From contig NZ_CAKRAH010000001.1 of NCBI RefSeq assembly GCF_934294775.1, positions 73,944 through 137,943 of the forward strand: a DNA stretch of 64,000 bases, written 5' to 3'. Position numbers and translations under genes: made by a program. Positions 42,276-51,259 of this stretch are shown piece by piece. The stretch is from an uncultured Dorea sp. (lineage in GTDB: Bacteria > Bacillota > Clostridia > Lachnospirales > Lachnospiraceae). The notes beneath the pieces are model-generated. The model had not been told where the DNA came from. It saw only the letters and a program-made list of their open reading frames with translations, and ran no database searches. How positions within the stretch are numbered: position 1 is the stretch's first letter; every line of letters begins with the position of its first letter.

Positions 42276-43223
42276 ATGGCTGAAAATGAACGATATTATC
42301 CGTATTCGGATTATCTAAAAAAAAGATATGGCGAGAAAGTATATAAGCTTCCGGTTAATCTGCCGGTAACCTGTCCGAACAGAATTACAGGTCGAGGATG
42401 TTCTTTTTGTGCGGAAAATGGAACCGGATTCGAAGCAATGGAACAGAGTGTACCGGTGGCAGAACAACTGGAGAAAACAAGGACATATATTGAACGGCGT
42501 TATCATGCACATAAGTTTATTGCTTATTTTCAAAATTATACCAATACATTTCTGCCACTTGAAAAATTCCGTAAATATATGGAAGAGGCGGCAAAGGTTC
42601 CGGATATTGTGGAAATTGCAATTTCTACCAGACCTGATTGTATCAGGGAAGATTATCTGGATGTCCTGGATGAAATACGGGGAAGAACCGGAATACAGAT
42701 TACCATAGAGCTTGGACTACAGACGGTTAATTACCGTACATTAGAACACATATCACGTGGGCATGGATTGGCTGAGTTCATCGATGCAGTTCTTCGTATC
42801 AGCAGATATTCGTTTGAGATATGTACACATGTTATTTTGAATCTTCCATCAGATGAAACGATTGACGCGATAGAAACTGCAAAGATTTTGTCTGCACTTC
42901 CAATCCAGATTGTAAAAGTACATTCTTTGTATATTGCAAAAAACACGCAGTTGTGCGAAGCGTATGAAAATGGTACAATAACGCTATGCTCAAAAGAAGA
43001 ATATTTGCAGCGGTTAATGTTATTTTTGGAATATCTGAAGCCAGATATAGCAGTTGAGCGTTTGTTTAGCCGTATTCCGGAAAAAGATGCGGTATTCTGC
43101 AATTGGAATACCAGCTGGTGGAAGCTGCGGGATGAGTTTTTTTTGATGATGGAGACAGCGGACAGCTATCAGGGAAAGAGGTTTCACTATCTGGATGGCG
43201 CTGCTTTAAAATTATTAGAATAA
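42276..43223 (+). CDS. TIGR01212-family radical SAM protein (YhcC-like)
   Basis: 315 aa from ATG 42276 (GAAAGGA upstream); a longer frame upstream overlaps the divergent gene's control region. The radical SAM cysteines are in VTCPNRITGRGCSFC, with wide spacing typical of this family (C-x7-C-x2-C). TIELGLQTVNYRTLEHISRGH and HVILNLPSDE follow the elongator-like core, though there is no acetyltransferase domain. Substrate unknown. Confidence 0.9.
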   Translation: MAENERYYPYSDYLKKRYGEKVYKLPVNLPVTCPNRITGRGCSFCAENGTGFEAMEQSVPVAEQLEKTRTYIERRYHAHKFIAYFQNYTNTFLPLEKFRKYMEEAAKVPDIVEIAISTRPDCIREDYLDVLDEIRGRTGIQITIELGLQTVNYRTLEHISRGHGLAEFIDAVLRISRYSFEICTHVILNLPSDETIDAIETAKILSALPIQIVKVHSLYIAKNTQLCEAYENGTITLCSKEEYLQRLMLFLEYLKPDIAVERLFSRIPEKDAVFCNWNTSWWKLRDEFFLMMETADSYQGKRFHYLDGAALKLLE

Positions 43224-43265
43224 TTTTATTGGAGTAAATGAGTACAGAACAGGAGGCTATGAATT

Positions 43266-44639
43266 TTGACTGGAAATGATGCATCCAATATAAAGGTGTA
43301 CCAGAAGAAAAAGCATGTTAATATAGGAATTATTATTTTTGGTGTTGTATTTATTTATCTTGTGATGACAGTATTATTATATCTGACAGCACAACATATA
43401 TCCGTTTATGAGGTAAGAGAAGGGTCTATTTTGCGGGATAGTACGTATACAGGACTGGCATTGCGTAATGAAACCGTCATACGTTCGGATGGAAAGGGAT
43501 ATGTGAATTATTTCGTATCAGAAGGAAGTAAAGTGGGTGCGAAAACTGAAGTTTATGCTCTCTCAGATCAAAAACTTCAATTTGAGGAGAACAAAAAAAA
43601 GACACAGAAACTTACATCTGCAGAGCAGGACTCGATCCGACAGAAGACACAGACATTTTGTGAAAATTATGCAGATGAAAGTTTTAGTGATATCTATACA
43701 CTTCGCAGTTCTATCGACAGTATACTGGATGGCAAGTCAAATCAGAGCAAGCAAGAGCAGCTGGCTCAGATGGTGGATTCGGATACCGACGGGCTTGCAA
43801 TTTATTCTGCAGAAGCGGATGGAATTATTCTGTACTCAACCGATGGATTTGAGAATATAAAACCGGCTGATGTGACACCGGAAATGTTGAGTAAAAAAAA
43901 TTATAACAAAACAGAGCAGAAAAATAATACAAAGATCAAATCCGGTGATCCGGTATATAAAATTGTCAGTGATGATGACTGGACCTTAATCGTGCCGCTT
44001 GGAAAGCAGACTGCAAAAGAATTAAAGGATGCATTGAGTGTACAGGTGAGGTTCCCGAAAGATAATGAGACGATGACAGCTGTATTTTCTGTAAAAAAGG
44101 TCAATGGATCGTATCTTGGTTATCTGACATTTGACAATTCTATGGTACGTTATGCGCAAGACCGTTTTGTGGATGTAGAATTAGTTTTAGAGGACCAGTC
44201 GGGACTTAAAATTCCAAAATCGGCTGTTACAACAAAAAGTTTTTATGTGATTCCGGACGACTATCTGACACAGGGTGGGAATAGCAATGCTACCGGAGTA
44301 TTGGTTGACACCGGAAAAGAACATGCAGAATTTCAGTCCATTAACATTTATTACCGGGATGCCATCAATGGACTGGTATATGTAAGTAAAGATGATTTTA
44401 AAGAAAATACAACACTTCGCAAACCAGATTCTGAAGACAGCTATAAAATTAAAAAAACCAGAAAACTAAAAGGTGTTTATAACATTAATCGTGGTTATGC
44501 TGTGTTCAGACAGATACAGATTCTGTGCGAAAGTGATGAGTATTATATTATACAAAATGGCGATAATTATGGACTGTCAAATTATGATCACATTGCTTTA
44601 AATGGAAAAGATGTCCATGAGGGCGATGTGGTATCTTAA
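43266..44639 (+). CDS. HlyD-like membrane protein upstream of the yggS-sepF cluster
   Basis: 457 aa from TTG 43266 (AGGAGG at 43251-43256); ATG 43259 is out of frame and stops at once. One N-terminal helix (IGIIIFGVVFIYLVMTVLLYL), then a barrel-sandwich-like stretch (VIRSDGKGYVNYFVSEGSKV), a helical hairpin and beta domains, as in HlyD/membrane-fusion proteins. No transporter gene is adjacent, and the conserved linkage is to division genes, so an envelope or division role is more likely than efflux. Confidence 0.75.
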   Translation: MTGNDASNIKVYQKKKHVNIGIIIFGVVFIYLVMTVLLYLTAQHISVYEVREGSILRDSTYTGLALRNETVIRSDGKGYVNYFVSEGSKVGAKTEVYALSDQKLQFEENKKKTQKLTSAEQDSIRQKTQTFCENYADESFSDIYTLRSSIDSILDGKSNQSKQEQLAQMVDSDTDGLAIYSAEADGIILYSTDGFENIKPADVTPEMLSKKNYNKTEQKNNTKIKSGDPVYKIVSDDDWTLIVPLGKQTAKELKDALSVQVRFPKDNETMTAVFSVKKVNGSYLGYLTFDNSMVRYAQDRFVDVELVLEDQSGLKIPKSAVTTKSFYVIPDDYLTQGGNSNATGVLVDTGKEHAEFQSINIYYRDAINGLVYVSKDDFKENTTLRKPDSEDSYKIKKTRKLKGVYNINRGYAVFRQIQILCESDEYYIIQNGDNYGLSNYDHIALNGKDVHEGDVVS

Positions 44640-44655
44640 AAAGGAGTGGTAATAT

Positions 44656-45354
44656 ATGTTAAAAGAAAATCTTGAAAAAGTCGAGGAAAATATCCAGGCA
44701 GCGTGTGACCGCGCCGGAAGAAAGAGGGAAGAAGTAACACTGATTGCAGTAAGCAAAACAAAACCAGTGGAAATGCTTCAGGAGGCATATGAGCTCGGTG
44801 TTCGCGTAAATGGAGAAAATAAAGCACAGGAGCTGGCATCAAAGTATGAAGTCCTGCCAAAAGATATTCACTGGCATATGATCGGCCATATGCAGCGGAA
44901 CAAGGTAAAATACATTATTGATAAAGTAGATCTGATCCATTCAGTAGATTCTATCCGTCTGGCAGAAACGATAGATAAAGAAGCAGAAAAGCATAATGTG
45001 ACAGCCAATGTTTTGATTGAAGTAAATGTAGCAAAAGAAGAAAGTAAATTCGGGCTCATGCCAGAAGAGGTTCCGGAGTTTGTTGAACAGATTTCAAAAT
45101 TTTCACATATCCGGGTAAAAGGATTGATGACAATTGCACCATTTGTGGAGAATCCGGAAGAAAACAGGTCGATTTTTGCGGAATTACGGAAATTATCTGT
45201 TGACATAGCAGCGAAAAACATTGATAATATTACTATGAGCATTCTTTCTATGGGTATGACAAATGATTATGAGGTTGCCATAGAAGAAGGGGCCACTATG
45301 GTCCGTGTAGGAACCGGAATTTTTGGAGCGCGTGACTACACGCAGCAAGTATAA
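44656..45354 (+). CDS. YggS/YlmE PLP homeostasis protein
   Basis: 232 aa. The alanine-racemase-type N-terminal barrel has the PLP Lys in LIAVSKTKP, then GENKAQEL, HMIGHMQRNK, VNVAKEESKFG and the phosphate cup SMGMTNDYEVAIEEGATMVRVGTGIFG. It buffers free PLP rather than acting as an enzyme. In Firmicutes it lies immediately before sepF, as here (27-nt gap). Confidence 0.95.
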   Translation: MLKENLEKVEENIQAACDRAGRKREEVTLIAVSKTKPVEMLQEAYELGVRVNGENKAQELASKYEVLPKDIHWHMIGHMQRNKVKYIIDKVDLIHSVDSIRLAETIDKEAEKHNVTANVLIEVNVAKEESKFGLMPEEVPEFVEQISKFSHIRVKGLMTIAPFVENPEENRSIFAELRKLSVDIAAKNIDNITMSILSMGMTNDYEVAIEEGATMVRVGTGIFGARDYTQQV

Positions 45355-45380
45355 ACGGAAGATAGGAGATTTATTAAAAA

Positions 45381-45935
45381 ATGGGTGTTTTAGATAAGTT
45401 CTTAAATATCATGAAGTTAGATGACGGAGAAGACGATTTTGATGATGATGATTTCTTCGATGATGACGAATATGAAGATGAGTATGAAGAGAAACCAAAG
45501 AGAAGTTTCTTCCACAGACCGAAAAAAGAAGTAGAAAGGGAAACGGAAGAATACGAAGAAGAAGATCATGGATCAGCAAAAGCAAAATCTTCATTCTCTA
45601 ATAATAAAGTAACTCCGATGCGCCAGCCTGCAAGAAGGACTGTTAATATGGAAGTCTGTGTGATTAAACCAACTTCTGTAGAAGATTCAAGAGAAATTAC
45701 AGAGACATTACTTAGCGGACGCACAGTAATCCTGAATCTGGAAGGTCTGGATCTTGAAATTGCACAGCGTATCATTGACTTTACTTCAGGTGCTACATTT
45801 GCAATTAGTGGAAATCTTCAGAAGATTTCAAACTACATATTCCTGGTAACACCTACAAATGTAGATATTTCCGGAGATTTACAGGATCTTCTTAATACAT
45901 CCCTGGATTCTTCGTCTATGAGGTCTAGATTTTAA
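45381..45935 (+). CDS. sepF: Cell division protein SepF
   Basis: 184 aa. N-terminal amphipathic membrane helix (MGVLDKFLNIMKL), a long acidic Asp/Glu linker (25-60), then the DUF552 core (VCVIKPTSVEDSREITETLL, RTVILNLEGLDLEIAQRIIDF). It tethers FtsZ to the membrane and forms rings. ATG is preceded by ATAGGAGA. It ends 2 nt before the ylmH-like gene. Confidence 0.95.
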   Translation: MGVLDKFLNIMKLDDGEDDFDDDDFFDDDEYEDEYEEKPKRSFFHRPKKEVERETEEYEEEDHGSAKAKSSFSNNKVTPMRQPARRTVNMEVCVIKPTSVEDSREITETLLSGRTVILNLEGLDLEIAQRIIDFTSGATFAISGNLQKISNYIFLVTPTNVDISGDLQDLLNTSLDSSSMRSRF

Positions 45936-45937
45936 TT

Positions 45938-46693
45938 ATGAATAAAGAAGAAAGTATGTTGCAGAAACGGCTGATAGAGTTATCACGGCTGGCATATAAC
46001 AGAGGAATCGTTGTATTTTCTGACTTTCTTAATTTGAATGAATTGAATATTCTTCATACGACACCGAAAGATATGTTTTTATCTCAATACGAGACATACG
46101 GTGGCTATGACTTATCAGAGCGTCAGATGGCTGTATTTCTACCTGATGCTCTTTATTATGATTACGAATATCCTGTTCGGACAATAGAAGTCACGCCGGC
46201 TAACAAGCGTTTTGCGGAAGAATTAAATCACAGAGACTATCTTGGAGCACTGATGAATCTTGGAATTGAAAGGTGCAAAATAGGTGATATTATTGTTGAA
46301 GACCAGAGAGCAGTTATATTTGTAAAAGAAGAAATGGTGGAGTATGTCATGGATAATCTGACAAAGATCCGCCATACAAATATAAAGACGGCACTGAGTG
46401 ACCAGTTTGCGATGGATTATGAACCACGGTATGAAGAATTAAAGGGAACCGTATCATCGATCCGTCTGGACAGTGTACTTGCGCTTGCGTATCCGGTTTC
46501 CAGAAGTAAGATCACACCACAGATTGAAGCAGGAAATGTATTTGTAAATGGAAAATTAATTACCAGTAATGGATACCGTCTGAAAGATGGCGACATCATT
46601 TCTGTAAGAAAAACAGGAAGAATATCTTATCAGGGAATTCTGTCAGAAACAAAAAAGGGACGCTATATGGTCTCTGTTCGTAAATATATCTGA
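45938..46693 (+). CDS. YlmH-like S4-domain RNA-binding protein
   Basis: 251 aa. The N-terminal two thirds match the YlmH fold (RLIELSRLAYNRGIVVFSDFL, YGGYDLSERQMAVFLP, HRDYLGALMNLGIERCKIGD). A C-terminal S4 domain (SSIRLDSVLALAYPVSRSK, VFVNGKLITSNGYRLKDGD) binds RNA. YlmH works in ribosome quality control and sits in the division cluster by conserved synteny. Spacing of 2 nt to sepF suggests coupling. Confidence 0.9.
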   Translation: MNKEESMLQKRLIELSRLAYNRGIVVFSDFLNLNELNILHTTPKDMFLSQYETYGGYDLSERQMAVFLPDALYYDYEYPVRTIEVTPANKRFAEELNHRDYLGALMNLGIERCKIGDIIVEDQRAVIFVKEEMVEYVMDNLTKIRHTNIKTALSDQFAMDYEPRYEELKGTVSSIRLDSVLALAYPVSRSKITPQIEAGNVFVNGKLITSNGYRLKDGDIISVRKTGRISYQGILSETKKGRYMVSVRKYI

Positions 46694-46743
46694 TCATAGA
46701 AATGTCAGATTATATAGTAGCATGTCGAGGAGTATGAAAGCGT

Positions 46744-47271
46744 ATGAGTATTGAAAATAGCAATAAGCAAAACGGTCGTATCAGACACTATATGATGGCC
46801 GTTGTTAGTGTATGTATATTAGTCTTTCTGGATCAGTTTACCAAACAAATCGTTGTACAGCAACTAAAAGGACAATCAGCGTATGTCCTGATCAGGAATG
46901 TATTCCAACTGGAATATCTGGAAAACAGAGGAGCTGCATTTGGCCTGTTTCAGAATCAGAGAATCTTTTTTTACATCAGCGTGCTAGTAATCTCGCTTGT
47001 TGTAATATGGTTTTATGGGAAGGTTCCGATGGAAAAAAAGTATCTGCCGCTTCGTATTTGTGCAGTATTGATCCTGTCTGGAGCATTTGGTAATTGTATT
47101 GACCGCATCAGACTGAATTACGTAGTTGATTTTTTCTATTTTAAACTGATCAATTTCCCGATTTTTAATGTTGCGGATATCTATGTAACAGTTGCAGCAT
47201 TTTTGCTGATAGTATTAGTTTTGTTTTATTATAAGGAGGAAGAACTTGAAAGAGTATTTCATCGATCATAA
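46744..47271 (+). CDS. lspA: Lipoprotein signal peptidase
   Basis: 175 aa with four membrane helices. The catalytic aspartates are in NCIDRIRLNYVVDFF and FNVADIYVT, with the conserved LENRGAAFGLFQ loop near the N-terminus. It removes signal peptides after lipidation of the Cys, for example in the carboxypeptidase at 40961. It overlaps the pseudouridine synthase by 26 bp. Confidence 0.97.
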   Translation: MSIENSNKQNGRIRHYMMAVVSVCILVFLDQFTKQIVVQQLKGQSAYVLIRNVFQLEYLENRGAAFGLFQNQRIFFYISVLVISLVVIWFYGKVPMEKKYLPLRICAVLILSGAFGNCIDRIRLNYVVDFFYFKLINFPIFNVADIYVTVAAFLLIVLVLFYYKEEELERVFHRS

Positions 47272-48166
47272 TACAGAGGGGCAGCGTCTGGACCGCTATC
47301 TTTCAGAAGAGTTAGAAGACAGATCGAGATCTTATATACAGAAATTAATCAAAGAGGAATATGTGAAAGTCAATCAGAAGCCTGTAAAATCCAATTACAG
47401 GCTTTCTTTTGAAGACAGGGTAGAAGTAACTATGCCAGAGGCAAAAGAGCCGGATATAGAGCCTGAAGACATTCCATTAGATATTCTGTATGAAGATGAA
47501 GATCTGATCATGATCAACAAACCAAAACAGATGGTTGTGCATCCTGCACCCGGACATTATTCTGGAACACTTGTCAATGCATTGATGTATCATTGTGGTA
47601 ATGAACTTTCTGGAATTAATGGATGTATGCGTCCGGGAATCGTCCACCGGATTGACATGGATACGACCGGATCACTGGTTGTATGTAAAAATGATATGGC
47701 ACATCAGAGTCTGTCGGAGCAGCTGAAAGAACATTCTATCCGGAGAATCTATGTAGCAATCGTTCACGGCAACATAAAAGAAGATTCAGGGACGGTCAAT
47801 GCAGCAATCGGACGACATCCGACGGACCGGAAAAAGATGAGTACGCATTGTAAGAACGGACGGAATGCAGTGACACATTATAAAGTATTAGAGCGTTTTG
47901 GAGAGTATACTTATATTCAATGCCAGCTTGAAACCGGTCGTACACATCAGATCCGTGTACATATGGCCAGCATCGGGCATCCCTTGGTGGGAGATGAAGT
48001 ATATGGACCGAAGAAATGTCCGTTTAAAGGACTTCAGGGACAGACACTGCATGCGAAGACATTAGGGGTAATACATCCAAGAACAGGAGAATATCTGGAA
48101 GTAAATGCACCACTTCCGGAATACTTCTCTGAATTATTAGACAGACTAAGGAATAAATGTTGTTAA
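47246..48166 (+). CDS. RluA/RluD-family pseudouridine synthase
   Basis: 306 aa. N-terminal S4 domain (RLDRYLSEELEDRSRSYIQKLI), then the catalytic core with HRIDMDTTGSLVV (active Asp within HRID), ETGRTHQIRVHM and GHPLVGDEVYG. It likely modifies 23S rRNA U1911/1915/1917 as RluD does (YlyB in Bacillus lies after lspA as well). The start overlaps lspA, with AAGGAGG inside that gene. Confidence 0.93.
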   Translation: MKEYFIDHNTEGQRLDRYLSEELEDRSRSYIQKLIKEEYVKVNQKPVKSNYRLSFEDRVEVTMPEAKEPDIEPEDIPLDILYEDEDLIMINKPKQMVVHPAPGHYSGTLVNALMYHCGNELSGINGCMRPGIVHRIDMDTTGSLVVCKNDMAHQSLSEQLKEHSIRRIYVAIVHGNIKEDSGTVNAAIGRHPTDRKKMSTHCKNGRNAVTHYKVLERFGEYTYIQCQLETGRTHQIRVHMASIGHPLVGDEVYGPKKCPFKGLQGQTLHAKTLGVIHPRTGEYLEVNAPLPEYFSELLDRLRNKCC

Positions 48167-48181
48167 ATTATGCGAAAATTC

Positions 48182-48210
48182 TATACATTTATCTAAGTTT
48201 GCTGTATAAT
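48182..48210 (+). promoter_or_regulatory. Promoter of the cytidylate-kinase-like gene
   Basis: TATACA (48182-48187), a 17-nt spacer and perfect TATAAT (48205-48210), 24 nt before the ribosome binding site TTAGGAG. Confidence 0.65.
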
Positions 48211-48242
48211 ATACACATACTATTTTTAGGAGCGTGATTTAT

Positions 48243-48887
48243 ATGGCAAAAACGAATACAATTATTACGATCGGTAGGGAATATGGAAGTGCAGGCCGCC
48301 AGATAGGATATAAGGTTGCGGAAGATCTGGGAATTAAGTTATATGACAGGGAAATGTTAGAACGAGCTGCAAAAGAAAGTGGTATCTGCGAAGAATTGTT
48401 TGAAACACATGATGAAAAACCGACGAATAGCTTTCTCTATTCACTGGTAATGGATTCTTACTCATTTGGATATCCATCTTCAAGTTATACAGATATGCCA
48501 ATCAACCATAAGATATTCCTGGCACAGTTTGACACAATCCGTAAGATTGCGGATGAAGGACCGTGCATCCTTGTAGGACGATGTGCAGATTATGCATTGG
48601 AAGAATATAGCAACGTATTGAGTGTATTTATACATGCAGATATGGATGCACGTATCCGCAGAATCGCAAGAATCTATGACCTGACAGATGCAAAAGCAAA
48701 AGAACTTATTAAGAAAACAGACAAAAGACGTTCCAGCTATTATAATTATTACAGCAACAAAAAATGGGGAGCTGCAGAAAGTTATAATATCTGTCTTGAC
48801 AGCTCAATCCTTGGTATTGATGGAACAGCAGAAGCAATTGAACAGCTGGTAACATTAAGAGAGAGCATAACCGATCCGAAATTATAA
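48243..48887 (+). CDS. Cytidylate kinase-like family protein
   Basis: 214 aa from ATG 48243 (TTAGGAG 10 nt upstream; GTG 48234 touches the site). The P-loop is TIGREYGSAGRQIG; LYDREMLERAAKESG and ILVGRCADYAL follow, with an Arg-rich lid (RIRRIARIYD, KTDKRRSSYYNYYSN). This is the clostridial cytidylate-kinase-like family (PF13189), distinct from true Cmk. The substrate is unproven. Monocistronic: own promoter and long terminator. Confidence 0.88.
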   Translation: MAKTNTIITIGREYGSAGRQIGYKVAEDLGIKLYDREMLERAAKESGICEELFETHDEKPTNSFLYSLVMDSYSFGYPSSSYTDMPINHKIFLAQFDTIRKIADEGPCILVGRCADYALEEYSNVLSVFIHADMDARIRRIARIYDLTDAKAKELIKKTDKRRSSYYNYYSNKKWGAAESYNICLDSSILGIDGTAEAIEQLVTLRESITDPKL

Positions 48888-48972
48888 TTATAACAAAGTA
48901 TAGATGAAAGAGAGATGTAAAACTCTTAAAAACTATCTTAAAAAGTAAATAAATAGTAAATAATGTAAAACC

Positions 48973-49039
48973 TCTGGGCTGTCAGATATTAATTACAGGA
49001 ATTTTAATTCTTATGAATATCTGACAGCCCAGAAGTTTT
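48973..49039. terminator. Long bidirectional terminator hairpin
   Basis: An ~18-bp nearly perfect stem (TCTGGGCTGTCAGATATT at 48973-48990 against AATATCTGACAGCCCAGA around 49017-49034) closes a ~26-nt loop. T-runs follow on both sides (GTTTTTG on +, TTTT on -). It separates the convergent kinase-like and recombinase genes; the rest of the gap is featureless. Confidence 0.85.
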
Positions 49040-49123
49040 TGAAGACAAATAATATATAAAGGAAGTTGTGTATTGCGGTAAATTGAGTTGGCAGAGAGGG
49101 CAGTGATGATATATTGTTTTAGC

Positions 49124-50227
49124 TTATAATTCACGCAATTTTACGGCAGATGCAGCAACGCGTCTGCGGTGATCGTCAATGGCAGCATAATGCTTTTTCG
49201 TTGTATTAACGTCTTTATGCCCGAGGACATCGGCAACCAGATAAATATCACCAGTTTCCTTATAAAGGGAAGTACCATAGGTACTACGCAGCTTATGGGG
49301 GGTGATTTTTTTATTAGGAGTAACCTGACGGGCATATTTTTTGACCATATTTTCAATCGCCTGGACACCCATGCGTTTGCGCTGCGTGGATAAAAACAGA
49401 GCTTGTTCATGGCCGGAGAGGGGCGTAGTAGCTTTTCGATCACCTTCTATGTAATTCTGAAGAGCTTTGGCAACTTCATCGCCAAAATATACAACCATCT
49501 GGCTGCCACCTTTTCTGGTTACCATAATTCCATTGTTCTTAAAATCAACATCTTTCAGATCAAGTCCTACACATTCAGAGACACGGATTCCTGTACCAAG
49601 TAAAAGTGTCAATATTGCAAGATCCCGTTCACGGGTTTTTTTATAATATGCAAGAGCCTGACCGGACAAATGCTGACCTGCAGATTCCACAAATTCCAGT
49701 AACATAGCAACTTCATCTGTATCCAGACGTATAATTGCTTTATCGTGTAGTTTTGGCATGTCGACTAAAAGAGTCGGGTTTTTCTGAATCATACGGTGTT
49801 TGTAATAATATCCATAAAAACTTCGAAGTGCCGACATTTTCCGGGCAAGGCCTTTTTCACCATTGGTAATAAGTTCGCCGTCATCATCGCGTTTATAAAC
49901 CTTCAGGTATTCCAGATATTCCTCAATATCAACAGGTTCCAGACTTTCCAGATCCTGAAGCGTAAACTGGTCCAGAGTATAATTCTTGTATACAGGATTA
50001 TTTTCCAAAAGAAAATGAAAAAACACACGGATATCGTAAGCATAGCTGATACGTGTACGGACGGATGATTTTGGTTCCATTGCACGAAAATAGTCCTTAA
50101 CAAAAGGTGGCAACGATTTTAAAACTTCACGCAAACGAAGTGTCTGGTCAATTTGATTTTTTTCATGATATGTATGAACTTTGTTGGTAGCCGTGCTGGC
50201 TGTATTATCGGATGAATAGTCAATCAT
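49124..50227 (-). CDS. Xer-type tyrosine recombinase (chromosomal)
   Basis: 367 aa. The SAM-like N-terminal core-binding domain is followed by the catalytic set: Arg in GTGIRVSECVGLDL, Lys in VTRKGG, HKLRST, LGHKDVNTTKKHY with the nucleophilic Tyr, and a basic tail. The HKLRS in place of HxLRH and the long N-terminus resemble the XerS type of single-recombinase systems rather than XerC/XerD. It lies away from the prophage, so chromosome-dimer resolution is likelier than phage integration. An AT-rich 381-bp gap with repeats lies upstream (50228-50608). Confidence 0.85.
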   Translation of the reverse strand: MIDYSSDNTASTATNKVHTYHEKNQIDQTLRLREVLKSLPPFVKDYFRAMEPKSSVRTRISYAYDIRVFFHFLLENNPVYKNYTLDQFTLQDLESLEPVDIEEYLEYLKVYKRDDDGELITNGEKGLARKMSALRSFYGYYYKHRMIQKNPTLLVDMPKLHDKAIIRLDTDEVAMLLEFVESAGQHLSGQALAYYKKTRERDLAILTLLLGTGIRVSECVGLDLKDVDFKNNGIMVTRKGGSQMVVYFGDEVAKALQNYIEGDRKATTPLSGHEQALFLSTQRKRMGVQAIENMVKKYARQVTPNKKITPHKLRSTYGTSLYKETGDIYLVADVLGHKDVNTTKKHYAAIDDHRRRVAASAVKLREL

Positions 50228-50336
50228 AAGTATAAGAAACCTCCATTTATAAATCGTAGATCATAAAATAAATAGTATGAAAATAAAATAAGTAATCAAT
50301 AAAAGATAAAAATACAACAAAATTTTGTGATTTCGA

Positions 50337-50478
50337 AAATCGGCAATGAACCCGAAAATCAATATAATTATAGCAGATATGCGTGAGTACGTCTATATCT
50401 ATTGGAAAAATTGGTATTTGTCGTATAGATTGAAATCACTTAGAAATCGGCAATGAACTACTTTTTTCATTCATTGCC
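50337..50478. repeat. 15-bp direct repeat plus inverted copy upstream of the recombinase gene
   Basis: AAATCGGCAATGAAC occurs at 50337-50351 and again at 50444-50458. An inverted TTCATTGCC (50470-50478) pairs with GGCAATGAA (50449-50457) across a 12-nt loop. The gap between the Xer gene and the LysM gene holds no ORF. Because Xer recombinases of the XerS/XerH type can have their dif site next to the gene, this array is a candidate binding or regulatory site; no match to a known dif consensus was seen. Confidence 0.55.
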
Positions 50479-50608
50479 TCGGATGTAAGCTGCTATTATG
50501 TAAGTGTTTCAGCTTTTATTTTGTGTATCAGTTTTTGTACTACTGTTATTTTATACTGTTACTTTATATTTTGTAATATTTGGGATAAACAATATTGGCT
50601 CCATATTC

Positions 50609-51001
50609 CTACATACTATAATATGGAATCATCAGATACTGACTTGACTGAATGTTATCTGATGCAAGATTATTGATCCGCTTTACTTCTAAGATATAAT
50701 CCGTAATGGAATCATATTCATTAGACATATTCTGCTCTGCAATCTGCCATAACGTATCGCCGGCTTTGATCTGAATACTTTTATAATACTTTGGTCTGTC
50801 GGATGAATGACTGCCGGCATTGTCATGTGCACTCACCAGTCGGTCGCTGAGAAAAACACTTAATGCGATAACAATTATGACTGTTAAGAGTATGCCGGCA
50901 AGTTTATATGCTGCTTTCTTTTTACGTCTGCTGTTCTTTTGTGGTATGTTTTTGTGATTTTTGTTATTGCTGTTACCAGATGGTTTGTTTTCTCTGTTCA
51001 T
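50609..51001 (-). CDS. LysM membrane protein, YneA-like SOS division inhibitor candidate
   Basis: 130 aa from ATG at 51001 (GGAGGG upstream on the - strand); a longer in-frame extension is rejected. A basic, Asn/Lys-rich cytoplasmic N-terminus is followed by one membrane helix (LAGILLTVIIVIALSVFL) and an outside LysM domain (IQIKAGDTLWQIAEQNM...INNLASDNIQSSQYLMIP). The same layout and position (divergent from lexA) define YneA of Bacillus, which halts division during the SOS response. It is preceded by a consensus promoter carrying LexA boxes. Confidence 0.8.
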   Translation of the reverse strand: MNRENKPSGNSNNKNHKNIPQKNSRRKKKAAYKLAGILLTVIIVIALSVFLSDRLVSAHDNAGSHSSDRPKYYKSIQIKAGDTLWQIAEQNMSNEYDSITDYILEVKRINNLASDNIQSSQYLMIPYYSM

Positions 51002-51097
51002 ATAAATGCCCTCCTCAATGATATGAATATGTGAAAGAGTATCGATTGATGACATCCTCTACTAAAAACGACAGATTACGCGGAAATTCATCAATTG

Positions 51098-51173
51098 CGA
51101 ACGTTTGTTCTCTATACTGCTATTATATACACAGAACAAACGTTTGTCAACAAGATTTTCGAACATATTTTCT
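51098..51173. promoter_or_regulatory. Three LexA boxes between the LysM gene and lexA
   Basis: The Firmicutes SOS box is CGAAC-N4-GTTCG. Here are CGAACGTTTGTTCT (51098-51111), AGAACAAACGTTTG (51133-51146) and the half-conserved CGAACATATTTTCT (51160-51173). The first two flank or overlap the promoter of the LysM gene. The third lies just upstream of the lexA -35, giving autorepression. Confidence 0.88.
51122..51150 (-). promoter_or_regulatory. Consensus promoter of the LysM gene
   Basis: On the - strand, TTGACA (51150-51145), a 17-nt spacer and TATAAT (51127-51122): a perfect sigma-A promoter. A LexA box overlaps the -35 (51133-51146) and another covers the start region (51098-51111), so it should be tightly repressed and strongly induced by DNA damage. 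Confidence 0.88.
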
Positions 51174-51183
51174 AAACATCTGT

Positions 51184-51212
51184 TTGCGTTTTTTGCTGTA
51201 CTATGGTAAAAT
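51184..51212 (+). promoter_or_regulatory. lexA promoter
   Basis: TTGCGT (51184-51189), 17-nt spacer, TAAAAT (51207-51212). The weak -35 sits 10 nt after the third LexA box. Moderately supported. Confidence 0.55.
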
Positions 51213-51259
51213 AAAGTATACACATCCATCGGAAAGAAAATTTTAAGGAGGGTATACAT

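Noticed and set aside
50337..50478. CRISPR-like repeat
   Set aside because: Only two direct copies 107 bp apart plus one inverted half; no regular spacers or cas genes.
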